A stretch of DNA of 41,031 nt, taken from the NCBI GenBank assembly GCA_014885115.2, contig WKLE02004606.1, positions 8,668 through 49,698 on the forward strand, given 5' to 3'. The position numbers and the translations under genes are program-made. Position 1 is the stretch's first letter. Every line of letters starts with the position of its first letter. The notes beneath the pieces were generated by a model, which was given only the letters and a program-made list of their open reading frames with translations, ran no database searches and was not told the origin of the DNA. Source of the DNA: Asterionellopsis glacialis (Eukaryota > Bacillariophyta > Plagiogrammaphyceae > Rhaphoneidales > Asterionellopsidaceae). Below are positions 1 to 10,047 of the stretch, in pieces.

Positions 1-350
1 GGGGGGGGGGTTACGTTATTTTTTGTTATTTTTTGGTCCTCACTATGAGGAAATAATTTGACTTATTCGACTCAATTGACTTCAAAATGAGTATTACTTT
101 ATACATGTATGATTACATATTATGTAATATATAGTTTCAAGTTTCCCTCCAACTTGTGGGATGTCATCATTCATCATGCTTGACAATAGGTTGCTGATTA
201 CCTTTGCCGACGGAGATGGAGATCGATCTCACACCGTAACGCTAAAATCTACAACAGTGGCAGCTGATTCTCTAGAGAGAAAGGTCGGAGAAACCACAGG
301 ACCGAGCAACTGTGGTCTGTCTCTCTTCTAGAGAGAGAGTGAAAAAAGAC
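1..350. other. Contig edge and upstream region of the nuclease-like gene
   Basis: No coding region is visible. The contig opens with ten G residues, then AT-rich DNA. A 10-bp palindrome, TCTCTAGAGA, lies at 269-278, about 70 bp before the first ATG at 351, and a TCTAGA core follows at 326-331. Related CTCTAGAG words occur upstream of other genes in the window, so this may be a promoter-proximal element, but that is inference. Confidence 0.4.
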
Positions 351-2507
351 ATGACTGAACCTGCAAGTATACCTCCGTCACCAACATCATTTCCTGAACA
401 ATCGACAGGGGGGGGAAGACAGAGGAGAAAGAGGGGCGCTAATACTACTCATATGGACGGCAGAGACGACTGTGCCGATAATTTATTAATACGATTGGAT
501 GCATTTAAACAAAAGAATCATTCACTTCGGTTGTCGGCTTCCAACATTGCTGCAATGTCAGGATTTCATCCTTTCAAGGATCTTCCACAATTATTCATGG
601 AGTTGGTATATCAAGGATCTGTGGGACAAGAATTATTTAAACATGATTGTTCCATATTAGGTCTTACCATTTATTCAGAGGATGATATTATTTTACAATT
701 AGCACAAAAGGCAGGAAAAGCTACATCGGTAGCAGTCCAATCTGCCATTCAAGTGAAAAAAGGATCCAAAACTGTAAATACGACACAAGATGCTACCAAA
801 TTGAAACGTACTGCATTGGAAGAAGCGCAACGGAGCAAGAAACTTACCAAGGTAGAATTGAAACATTTAGAAGAACATGTACGTCATAGTGTGAATACAG
901 GGTATGGGATATTCCATGAAGACGAAGCATTAAATATGTATGAAACACAATGTGGATGGCCCGTGAAGGAACGTAACGAAGAAATTATGTGTTGGCCCTT
1001 TCAAAAAATTATGAATAATCCACGTACGCTGGGAACAGAACTGCCTTCTGTCGTACCACTACGAAAGGCAGCACCATTTTATTCCTCTTTTGAGATGACA
1101 TCATCTACCAATAATGGTGATTGTTCGAAAGGCAATAAGGAGAGCAAGCAAAGCAAAAGAAAGAAAATCAATTCTTCTGAAAGTAATAGAAAAAACAAGA
1201 AAGCTTTATTGGAAAATGATGACGAAGAGAAAGAAAACTGTGAAAAGTCTTTGCAAAATGATGAATCTAGTCATGGTGAAAGTGAAAAAGAATCTAATAG
1301 CAACAATATGGATGAACCATGTAAGGAAGATTCCCAGCGTGAAAGTGATAATGTTGATTCATCGTCAATTTCTACTTCTACTAATTCCTTCAAACCATTT
1401 TTCAGTATCCTTGGAGCTGTAGATGGTATTCGTGAAGAACTTTGGTGTCCACCTAGCACTACTAGTTCAACAACGAAGATGGATACCAATCCAGAAGATG
1501 AGGAATGGACCATGCGTGAAATTGTAGTAGAATGTAAACATCGAATGAAACGACCAATACATCCACCTCCATTGTATGATCAAATTCAAGCAATAGCCTA
1601 TTGTCTAATGTATGGAGTCGCGGATGCTGATATTGTTCAGGTAACGAGAAAGTCGACAACAACAACAAAATACCATACTGAAAAGACCAACAATGGACGA
1701 CAGGGTGGTGATAAGGGAAGAAAGGGGAACCAACAACAGCAGCAACAACAACCAAAGAAACCAAAAAGGTCATCAACTGGCAAGGATGGGAAGGAATCAC
1801 CCGGAATCAAGACATACTTTTCACCTGTAAATAAAAAAGAAAAGAAGGAAAGTGACAGCAATGATACGAAAAGGGAACTTCCATTGAACTTACAAGTAGA
1901 CTTGAAAGAAGAAACTGCAATAGACAAATCATTAGACAAAGAGAATCCAGAGGAAGAAACAAATGTAGATAAGAATGATAATAATATCGTTGACAGCAAA
2001 GCTTTAACGAAGTCGATAGTATTAGATGATACCAAAGGATCTACGAACCAGGACAACTCAGACACAAAGGAAAAAGCTGGAGACCAGACAAGTTCTGGAG
2101 AGAAAAATGACATCAATGCTGACGGGGGGAAACCAATAAACTTAATAGTAGATCTCACTAATGAAGACGCAATAGACATGGGAAAATCAGAGGTGGACAA
2201 AAAGGAAGCAGCAGTTTCAAAACACGCCAAAAAGAATAGTACAAAAATTGTGATAAATGTTAGTCGGATATCATTAGATGAACCGATAATGCAACATCGA
2301 AGAAACTGGGATGAAGTCGTGTTACCACGCCTACGCTCGTTTGTGGACGCAGTGTACAAAGTACGAGGTGACGATGCAAAAAGGTATCAATTACTGGCAA
2401 CCACATCAAGAACTGATAGCAAAGACCAAGAAGAAGCATGGGCTATTCTACATAGCGAGTGTCCATGGCTACTAAATTGTGATACAGCTTTCTTTAAATT
2501 ATCTTAG
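351..2507 (+). CDS. PD-(D/E)XK nuclease superfamily protein (YqaJ/lambda-exonuclease-like), 718 aa
   Basis: The frame is open from a GTG at 312, but the first ATG is at 351 and is taken as the start. A recognisable PD-(D/E)XK core is spread over residues 60-435: an N-terminal block (SASNIAAMSGFHPF, about 62-75), a helix with HEDEALNMYE (189-198), the metal-binding Asp in GAVDGI (D358), the E-x-K pair in VVECKHRM (E394, K396), and YDQIQAIAYCLMYG (409-422), which resembles the Q-x(n)-Y helix of YqaJ and lambda-type exonucleases. A charged low-complexity insert of about 100 residues (255-345) splits the core. A second disordered tract with polyQ and Lys/Glu-rich runs (435-640) precedes a conserved-looking tail (RNWDEVVLPRLRSFVDAVY). 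The family degrades or processes DNA ends. The domain call is fairly secure; substrate and location are unknown. Single exon. Confidence 0.75.
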   Translation: MTEPASIPPSPTSFPEQSTGGGRQRRKRGANTTHMDGRDDCADNLLIRLDAFKQKNHSLRLSASNIAAMSGFHPFKDLPQLFMELVYQGSVGQELFKHDCSILGLTIYSEDDIILQLAQKAGKATSVAVQSAIQVKKGSKTVNTTQDATKLKRTALEEAQRSKKLTKVELKHLEEHVRHSVNTGYGIFHEDEALNMYETQCGWPVKERNEEIMCWPFQKIMNNPRTLGTELPSVVPLRKAAPFYSSFEMTSSTNNGDCSKGNKESKQSKRKKINSSESNRKNKKALLENDDEEKENCEKSLQNDESSHGESEKESNSNNMDEPCKEDSQRESDNVDSSSISTSTNSFKPFFSILGAVDGIREELWCPPSTTSSTTKMDTNPEDEEWTMREIVVECKHRMKRPIHPPPLYDQIQAIAYCLMYGVADADIVQVTRKSTTTTKYHTEKTNNGRQGGDKGRKGNQQQQQQQPKKPKRSSTGKDGKESPGIKTYFSPVNKKEKKESDSNDTKRELPLNLQVDLKEETAIDKSLDKENPEEETNVDKNDNNIVDSKALTKSIVLDDTKGSTNQDNSDTKEKAGDQTSSGEKNDINADGGKPINLIVDLTNEDAIDMGKSEVDKKEAAVSKHAKKNSTKIVINVSRISLDEPIMQHRRNWDEVVLPRLRSFVDAVYKVRGDDAKRYQLLATTSRTDSKDQEEAWAILHSECPWLLNCDTAFFKLS

Positions 2508-2554
2508 CAAATGTTTTATTTGTTTACGTAAGTTTAGATGTTTTCTAACTTTCT

Positions 2555-5453
2555 CTAGGGCATTGAACCCGAGAGAACATCTCTCACTCCTTGTTCAAGA
2601 CTTATCGGATGATTAAAGAGGAATGATCCTGCCACAATGATGTCGGCCCCCGCGTATAAAACCTTCAAGGCAGTATCTTTATTGACACCACCATCAACCA
2701 TAAACTCAACAGGGGAAGACTTGAACGGTGATGATTCATCTTGTACACTATCTCGCCATGCGACTAGTTTCCTAAGTTTACATAATGCTGATTCCTGAAA
2801 TTTCTGACCACCAAAACCTGGTTCAACTGCAAGGACGTCTACCAAATCGATAAGTCCGGTGCTCAGTAGTGCATATATTTCCTCGACGTCAGTGCTTGGG
2901 TTGATAGAAACACCGCATCGCATACCATTGGAAGTAATTTCCTTTGCTAGTTCAATAGCTGGGTCAAACCTTCCACCACCATCATCGTCTCCCATAGCTT
3001 CCCATTGGAAAATAAATCGATCAGCGCCTGCATCAGCCATTGGTTTCACAAAGCGTTCTGGACGATCGACACACATATGAAGGTCAACAAATGGTTTTGT
3101 TGAAGTATCGGATGTGACAAGGTCATTGCAACTTTTCCGAATCGCCTCGACCATCTGTGGACCAAAAGTAAAAGCGTAAGGTGAATCAAGGTAGACCCCG
3201 TCAAAAACATCTTGAAGCAAAACAACCAAAAGTTGATTGTATGTCAACGTTACATGAGCAAAGAGAATAGTACATTGGCAGTAATGGTAAATAAAGACGT
3301 TATAACGCACCTACGTGAAGATGCGGTACTCCAGCGTCGATACAACGTTTGACTTCATTTTTCATATTTGCCCAATCGCAGGCGAGTAGCGATGGACTCA
3401 CAGTCGGAAGACGCTTAGAAGCTTCGTCGCTCCCACCTCTTGCTATTGGTGTTGCCGGAGGCAGTTCCTGACTACCACCACGCGTTGATGCAATAGAATG
3501 AACGATTGGTCTTACAGCTGGACTGACTTTATTGTATATCTTGTCAAACAAGTCTGTGTATGCCTTGGCAATATCTTCGGTTGGCTCCACTCGTTTTCCC
3601 ACTCGCACCATTGATGCTACTGCATCTTTCACAGATTTGTGAACACCAGCACCAACACTGGCAAGGATTGCACACCCAAGGAGTGGCGCATCTGCATTTT
3701 CGCAAACAATTACAGGCTTCCCACTGACATCTGCATGCATCTGTAACCATACGGGCGATCGAGTGGCCCCACCTGCTATAATAATTTCATCGCAGGTATG
3801 ACCTGCTTCGGATAATCCCTGAACGCAACCACGAGTTCCAAAAGCAACCGCCTCTTCAAAATTTAAATATAATTTGATACAATGTTAGTTACACAAGAAA
3901 ATATGTTTGTCAGAATCAAAGTATGAATCAATTGAACTCACCCATGAGTGCCCTCCAAATATGGGCCCTGGTGTGAGAGAGTGTTAGGCCAACTAAAGCA
4001 CCACGGGCTAATGGATCAGTGACGGGTGTACGTGATCCTTGGAATGTTTCTAAAGCAACAAGACCCTCACTTCCAGGTGGGATTTCCGAAGCTTCCTTAT
4101 CTAACTCCTTGTACGATGCCTTGTCACCGAACAATTTCTTAGCCCAACGGATAATAGAACCTGTAGATGACTGCCCTCCTTCAATGAAATTGATACCAGG
4201 AAGAGGAGCACCACGGTAAGCTCCCCATATGCCAGGTGCTGTCGTAGGCTTTGCACTCACAAAACAATGCAAATGCGACGACCCTGTAATCAGACATAAT
4301 TGACCTGGATTGATACATCCTAATCCAATCATACCAACAAACGCATCTGGACCTCCCTGTTGAAAATATCAAAATATCAGACAAGCATTTGGTCACAAAA
4401 TACAATCAGATGTACACCAACAGAACATCATGTCATCAAAGTGAATCCCCCCCCGAAAAAAAAATTTAAAAAACGAACATTTCATACCTGTGCAACTGGT
4501 AATCCTTCGGGCAAGTTTAAATGTTTAGCAGCTTCTGCGGTCAGGGATCCAACCAATGATCCCATGGGTAGGCACTTCCGCGGTAACTTATCGGCAAGGT
4601 CTGGGATACCCAATTTTTCATACATAGATATGGGTCTTCCAGGATGAGGTTTCAATGGTGTTGGATCCTCCAAGCATTCTTCACCGTGCCAATGCCATCG
4701 ACTCGCAGCATTGCACGAACTTGCACATATAACACCTGTTAATTTGTAATTCATATAATCTTGATATTCACATACAGTCGTAGCCTTCTTCCAAATGTCA
4801 GGTTCATTCTGTTGTACCCAAAGTGATTTAGGTGTTAACCACTCTGCAGACAACGGACCTTCTCCACCACAATTAATATCAAGGGCGACATTACCACGAC
4901 ACTTGGTCATAATCTCTTCCGTTTGTGATGCAGATCGTGCATCCATCCATAATAATGAATTTCGCAATGGTTGACAATCTTTATCTAACACTACCACAGA
5001 ACAACATGTAGTATCAATACAAATAGACACGATTTCAAAGTAATTATGGTTATCATTTTTGTTCGTGTTTTTGTCATCCGAAGTAGCAACAACGCCGTCG
5101 CAACGACCCGGGAGCGATTCAAGCGCACCTCTCACAGCTGTACCTAAATTTTCCCACCAATCTTTAGGATCTTGTTCTGCCCATCCCGGATTTGGGTGAA
5201 ATGTTGTGTAAGGGACAGCGTGTGACTTTCCCACAACAGTTCCATTCAAAGCATCAAAGCAACATGCTCGAATTGATTCAGTCCCACCGTCTACTCCAAT
5301 AACAAGCTTTCTAGGACCGATATTATTGCGTGCAGTAGACCCCGACGACGATACACGTTCTACTTGACAAACTAGAAGCAGAAAGAGGAGTGAGGTTGTC
5401 GTTTGCACCCAACGGCTATGAATTGTAATACAACAAAATTGTCGAGTCGCCAT
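2555..5453 (-). CDS. FGGY carbohydrate kinase (D-ribulokinase-like) fused to ribulose-phosphate 3-epimerase, 859 aa, four exons
   Basis: Four exons join in frame: 5453-4488, 4356-3942, 3853-3311 and 3210-2555, with introns of 131, 88 and 100 bp carrying GT..AG ends. Residues 1-35 have an Arg followed by a hydrophobic run (SLLFLLLVCQV), a likely signal peptide. Residues 48-550 are an FGGY kinase: IGVDGGTES near 50, a TTCCSVVV block like the signature reported for D-ribulokinases, LTPKSLWV, the GGPDAF catalytic-Asp block across the first intron, and the GGATRSPVWLQ / LLGCAILA ATP-binding end. Residues 613-859 are a full ribulose-phosphate 3-epimerase; all four metal ligands are present (H640, D642, H686, D814), with EPGFGGQ and VDGGVN. 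The third intron lies between the V and D-V-F of the HVDVFDG motif. Together the domains would convert D-ribulose to ribulose-5-phosphate and then xylulose-5-phosphate. Kinase substrate is inferred; epimerase identity is firm. Confidence 0.9.
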
Positions 5454-5900
5454 TCTTTAGGATATCTCTCAGAAGTAAGATATCAAAAGAAATCAAGTGT
5501 GTTCAAGGTGTTCGATAGAAGAGGAACCCCGACCTGTCGCGATGGTTTTGATTGTTCGCCTCTTGACATGAGCCCTGGTTGATGTCGACTTGAAGGATCG
5601 AGATCTCAGATCCTGCCAAGGTGAGATTTGTTTTTTTTATTTTTCTTGCAAATATATTAATCCTCAATTTTATTTTTTCGGCCAGTGAATACGTCATAGT
5701 CCGCCCGTGTGTCACCAGAGCAAGCACCCCATTTTCTGATTGACAAAAATTGGAAAAAAAGTTGCCACCAACACATCCCACCAACATCAAAACATCTAAA
5801 AACAGCAACCAAGACAAACCAGCACCGAACTACTGTGTACTCGTATTCTCATTCTGCTCTTGTGCTCAAAACAAACTATTTCCATTATATAATTGCAAAT
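5454..5900. promoter_or_regulatory. Divergent intergenic region between the kinase-epimerase fusion and the small membrane protein gene
   Basis: This 447-bp stretch separates two divergently oriented genes and should hold both promoters. Open frames through it on both strands lack an ATG and show no family resemblance; the plus-strand frame beginning with GTG at 5709 is in frame with the downstream gene but is probably 5' leader. AT-rich blocks lie at 5625-5680. No specific factor site is identified. Confidence 0.4.
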
Positions 5901-6590
5901 ATGTTATCATCGTCTTTTGATCTCAATCCTTCCGTGCTCTGGACGGCACTATGCGGTGCTCTAATTATCGTGGTTATCATATTGCTTTTGCCTAGATATC
6001 AGGGTAGGACGAAAACTGATCCTGTGGAAGAAAAGCAGGAAAGGATAACATCGGCATCACCACCACCAGAGAACAATGAAGCTCCACGTAAGATTCTATC
6101 GCCAGGCGCTCCTACTAATAACGTTGACGAAGTCTCTTCCTCTTCCCTGGGTGATGAAGGAACTAATGAAAACCGAAAAGTAAAAGAATTCCCCTCATTG
6201 GCATCTCAACGCGCTGAAGGTCAAACGTCTAACATAAACGAACAAGACACGAGCACTATTAACGACGACGACGACAACAACAATAACAATAGTACAATGG
6301 AAATGGAAAATAATTGGCGCTGTGCGTGTGAAGGAGGATTTTTACCTCCGTCATTATTGAAGACATTTGGAGGTGAGTTGTAAGAGATGATGATTTTTGT
6401 CGTTCTATTGATCATGATTCACGATTCGAAATTTTCTTATCTTTCACTGTCTGCAGTCCCTTTTAGATTTCTAACATTTGCTTGTCTCTAACATCATCTA
6501 TTTGTGTTGCATTTAATTTTGCCATTTGATACAGGTGCGGAAGCAGTTTTCAAACTTGGAACAGGACAATGCTATCACAAACAAATGTAG
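5901..6590 (+). CDS. Small single-pass membrane protein with conserved-looking Cys-containing C-terminus, 175 aa, two exons
   Basis: Exon 1 is 5901-6372 and exon 2 is 6535-6590, separated by a 162-bp GT-AG intron; joining gives 175 aa. The start is the first ATG. Residues about 12-32 (VLWTALCGALIIVVIILLLP) form one membrane span. A disordered, Ser/Glu/Asn-rich stretch follows, including a D/N run near 137-145. The C-terminal 38 residues differ in character: they are compact, with CACEGGFLPPSLLKTFGG ending exon 1 and a short exon 2 block ending in GTGQCYHKQM. That tail, with three Cys and one His, is the part most likely under selection. I do not recognise the family. Without the intron the frame would stop two codons after the splice site, which supports splicing. 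Confidence 0.6.
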
Positions 6591-6849
6591 AACAACGCCT
6601 TTTCTGTAATTTCATAATTGAAAACGATGGTTTCACCTAAATCACTGATTGTCCGTCCGTTGATGACACACGACAACAATTTATTTTAGAAAGAAGGTTT
6701 CAAAATTTTTGAAAATTTGAAATCTTCACTTTAAAAGAAACAGCAAGAGACATGAATAATCACAATCAATCCAAGTCAAGCAATGATCTTTTAAAAAATA
6801 TATGTAACGAGAACTGCAAATCAAAAATAGGAAGCAAAAAAGAATCGCA

Positions 6850-7953
6850 ATGAAGATCATCCATAACAGTAATACCACCTTAGCGGCTACGGTGGTTACG
6901 CTTCATTTGCAACTAGCACCATTGGTCAATGCATCTTTGGTGATACATCTTGACAACAAAAGTTTCCGCCAAGCTGCACAAATGTGGGTAAAGGACCCTA
7001 CAACCGCACGAGTTGTGTATGGCGACATCAAGGAATGGGATGTTTCATCTGTGAGTGATATGTCCTCTGCTTTCAATAACGCTACTGAATTCAATGAGGA
7101 TGTATCCCAATGGGATGTAGGAAAAGTGAAGAATGTTAGTCATATGTTTCATGGTGCATCTACCTTTGATTGTAATCTATCAATGTGGAACACGAATCAT
7201 GTGTTTGATTTTTCATACATGTTTGCCAATGCATCTTCGTTCAATGGTGATGTTTCGACATGGAGTGTTGCCAATGCATACGATTTGTCACATATGTTTG
7301 AACATGCAATTAGTTTTGATGGTGATCTTTCGAAATGGATGAGAAGGAGAAACAACAATATCGACGAAGGATCTTCATCCTCATCAGTATCTGTGCAAGA
7401 TGAAATTAACTTTCAAGTGAAATGGGCACAAAATTTAAATTCCATGTTTCGTGGTGCTACGTCATTTCAGGGTCGAGGTGGATTGTCTAGTTGGGAAACA
7501 TATGCAGTTCTCAATATGGCTTCCATGTTTCAAGATTGTATTCGTTTTGATAGTAGCAAGAGCAGTGCTAACAACATTTCATCATGGAATGTCAATCTTG
7601 TTCGTAATTTTGAATACATGTTTGATGGATCAAGTTTTCATCACCATTTGTGTTGGGACGATGTCCATCCAACTGCCAAAACAACTAATATGTTTAGAAA
7701 CACACCTCCTCCAGGAGGGTCTTTGAATGATTTTGAAGTATGTGGTAATACAGATTCTTATGGTGACGACAGCAACAATGATATAGCACCATTTGGTGAT
7801 CTTTTTGAAAAATATGAACAAGACCCTAATGATAAGGCATCGAATGCTGCTAGTTCTCTGTCTAATCTACAATTGGTCCTTTGGTCTGGTTGTGCACTTG
7901 CTGAATTTACCAAATGGGCATTCAACCAAGATGATAAGCTACTCAGTCTCTAG
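6850..7953 (+). CDS. Secreted DUF285/BspA-type repeat protein, 367 aa
   Basis: Residues 1-28 look like a signal peptide ending PLVNA. From about residue 63 there are about seven ~25-residue repeats of the DUF285 (BspA-like, leucine-rich-related) type, each starting with a Trp and containing an MF or AF dyad: for example WDVSSVSDMSSAFNNATEF, WDVGKVKNVSHMFHGASTF and WSVANAYDLSHMFEHAISF. A Ser/Asn/Glu-rich insert (roughly 164-190) breaks the array between repeats 4 and 5. The repeat fold is extracellular in bacteria and protists and is typical of cell-surface or adhesion proteins. The C-terminus has a moderately hydrophobic stretch (LQLVLWSGCALAEF) that is short for a membrane anchor. Function beyond surface or secreted protein is not visible. 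Confidence 0.8.
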   Translation: MKIIHNSNTTLAATVVTLHLQLAPLVNASLVIHLDNKSFRQAAQMWVKDPTTARVVYGDIKEWDVSSVSDMSSAFNNATEFNEDVSQWDVGKVKNVSHMFHGASTFDCNLSMWNTNHVFDFSYMFANASSFNGDVSTWSVANAYDLSHMFEHAISFDGDLSKWMRRRNNNIDEGSSSSSVSVQDEINFQVKWAQNLNSMFRGATSFQGRGGLSSWETYAVLNMASMFQDCIRFDSSKSSANNISSWNVNLVRNFEYMFDGSSFHHHLCWDDVHPTAKTTNMFRNTPPPGGSLNDFEVCGNTDSYGDDSNNDIAPFGDLFEKYEQDPNDKASNAASSLSNLQLVLWSGCALAEFTKWAFNQDDKLLSL

Positions 7954-8143
7954 AACTTATGAGCGTTATCAAGAATCCTGTTGTTCACCATGATTATTTG
8001 TAGCGATGACCCAAGAAAAAAGTTGAAAAATTATGGCAACTCCGACTCTAAATACCGAAAAATATTACAAACTACAAGCACTAAAAAAGATGTAGCATCT
8101 TTTTAATAGCTTATGCCCAACAAAGTAAACCGTTTAATTTTGA

Positions 8144-9298
8144 TTAACCTCCACCCACCATCTTCTTCATTTCTTCCATAGCTGCTCTATGTCCTGTTTT
8201 AGTCATAACAATGACAGTGCATAGTTGTTTTTCTTCAGATCCAAATGTTTTGGGAGCATCAAATGTATACGTAAATTCTGCATTCGATGCAAAGATCTCA
8301 TCATCAAAGTATTTGTACATGACACTCGACGAGCCCTCACTACTGGGGTAGGTAGGTGCCAATCGTACAAAGGCACCAAAATCTAATGACTTCCTAACTT
8401 GTTCACCACCATGAGCATTTTTGACAGCCCAATCCATATCTAATACCAATTGTTGATGCAATACTTCTGTAATTTCTAATGGTAAATTTACCATACGTGA
8501 ATGCAACAGGAATCCTGCTGGTCGATTTGTTTTACCTGACAATACATGTTCTAATTCTGCTTTGCGTTGTGATGGACAATTTTTCAAACACAGACTTTTT
8601 AAATGTTGTAAACATGGTGCATCTTGTGATTTGGTGACATTCAATACAGATGCAAATCCATATACATACCCGTCTTCATCACCATCGGTGGAAATCACGG
8701 TTCCCACAGCTATATTTTCAATCATTAAATCGGCTAAGGGTGACGATTGTGATGCATAGATAGGACTACTTCCATTTAATTGTGCTTTTAAGCCATAAAA
8801 GAATTTTTCATCCATATCACAAAAGGTAAAGTCAACTTGAACAATTTCAGGTCCTTCTTCCTTGATGGGTGTTTTATTCTTTTTCTTTTTCTTCTTTTGT
8901 TCATTTTTATTTTTTGTGGATGGAGAAGGACGTTTCTTTGTATTGTTATCCTTTGATTTTTTTGAATTGGATTGTTTTTGTACCTTGTTGCTACTTTGTT
9001 TTGAATCATCTTCAGCTTCACTTTCACTACTAACTTCTTCATCGTCGTCATCGTCGTCGTCATCGGACGAGGAAGGTACTTCTGGGTTACGAGTAAGGAC
9101 TCCTTCTAGTACAAGATCATCATCTTCTTCATCGGAAGATGAATCATCATCCTCATCGGAAGAATCTTCTGGAGGAGGTAAACGTGCTACACCTTCCGAT
9201 GTTGTTTTTTCTACGACCTCCTCTTCTTCTTCCTGTTTCCTTTGTTGCTTTTCGTCCTCCTCTTGCCTTTTCGCTTTTTTATTACTTTTTTTTTTCAT
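8144..9298 (-). CDS. BCCIP: BCCIP / Bcp1 family protein, 384 aa
   Basis: The first 150 residues are low-complexity: Lys/Glu-rich at the start, two acidic Ser/Asp/Glu runs (45-62, 77-100) and a run of six Lys (135-140) that could be a nuclear localisation signal. Residues 151-384 match the BCCIP/Bcp1 fold: VQVDFTFCDMDEKFFYGLK, a PLADLMIENIAVGTVISTDG block, the GFLLHSRMVNLPLEI block, and a C-terminal part with KYFDDEIFASNAEFTY. In yeast Bcp1 chaperones ribosomal protein uL14 and has a nuclear export role; in animals BCCIP binds BRCA2 and p21. The ribosome-chaperone role is the more likely ancestral one. Single exon; no in-frame upstream ATG. Its 3' end faces the DUF285 gene about 190 bp away. 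Confidence 0.85.
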   Translation of the reverse strand: MKKKSNKKAKRQEEDEKQQRKQEEEEEVVEKTTSEGVARLPPPEDSSDEDDDSSSDEEDDDLVLEGVLTRNPEVPSSSDDDDDDDDEEVSSESEAEDDSKQSSNKVQKQSNSKKSKDNNTKKRPSPSTKNKNEQKKKKKKNKTPIKEEGPEIVQVDFTFCDMDEKFFYGLKAQLNGSSPIYASQSSPLADLMIENIAVGTVISTDGDEDGYVYGFASVLNVTKSQDAPCLQHLKSLCLKNCPSQRKAELEHVLSGKTNRPAGFLLHSRMVNLPLEITEVLHQQLVLDMDWAVKNAHGGEQVRKSLDFGAFVRLAPTYPSSEGSSSVMYKYFDDEIFASNAEFTYTFDAPKTFGSEEKQLCTVIVMTKTGHRAAMEEMKKMVGGG

Positions 9299-10047
9299 GA
9301 TGATAAGGTTTCTTCCTTCAGGATGGTCTTTGCAAAATTAATTAAATGAGATTAGAAGGACTCAAGGCCTATGTGGATGTACGCCTTTCTCTATTGATGT
9401 GATTGACTGGGCTTTGATGAAGCAGGTGAAGAGAGTGAACTCAAAAAGAACAAACAATATAATGTGTGAGAAAGGATCGCACACAGACAGATCTCTCTAC
9501 TCTCTAGTAACGGGAGTGTTGGCATGCTTGTGAGATTATTATTTTTTGTTTTTTTGGTTGGCCTTCATCCAATTCGGATAAAGGCCAGACGTAATTATGA
9601 TCGCCCTGTCCGTCCATCTAGATATCTCTAACTCTAGAAAGTATGTCATGTCTGTGAGAACGTCTGTCCGAAAATGAATGAATCCCGTGCTAAAATCAAT
9701 CATGTAGAAATGTACCATTTTTCTACATACGATAAAACATACATCGTTTGGGTCGTATAACGAAGCACGTTCAAACCCAGAGAGACCCAGCCGCCCCCTT
9801 GCCCAGGCACTGGAGGGAACAAACCAAAGCTGTGAGCTGTGATCATGCAAACTCTCGTAAACTGGATGTGTAGTCGATATTTTAAAGAACAAAATCGTGT
9901 GGCACACTGAACCCCTCCCCCAAAAAAGAGAAGCGTCATCAAAGTCGACACATCCAAGAGTGAACATTGTTTGTGCATTTCATTACTTTCGTTTATTTCG
10001 TTCATTACATTGTTAAAAAAGGATTGTCCAAGGTGTCGTTGTACTGC
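9299..10047. promoter_or_regulatory. Divergent intergenic region between BCCIP and the DUF5522-MMAB gene
   Basis: A 749-bp gap between divergent genes. Minus-strand frames of up to about 140 codons cross it but overlap each other, carry no recognisable motif, and cover the region just before the MMAB start, so they are treated as chance. The plus-strand frame is open from a TTG at 9967, but the first ATG is at 10048. Several CTCTAG/TCTAGA-like words occur at 9490-9640. Confidence 0.4.

Noticed and set aside
312..350. N-terminal extension of the nuclease-like protein from a GTG
   Set aside because: GTG is not a normal start in eukaryotic nuclear genes; the first ATG is at 351 and the extension has no conserved feature.
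1637..2359. 240-codon minus-strand frame
   Set aside because: Antisense of the low-complexity nuclease tail; hydrophobic composition results from Lys/Asp-rich codons.
8862..9341. 159-codon plus-strand frame rich in Ser and Phe
   Set aside because: Antisense shadow of the acidic and Lys-rich N-terminus of BCCIP.
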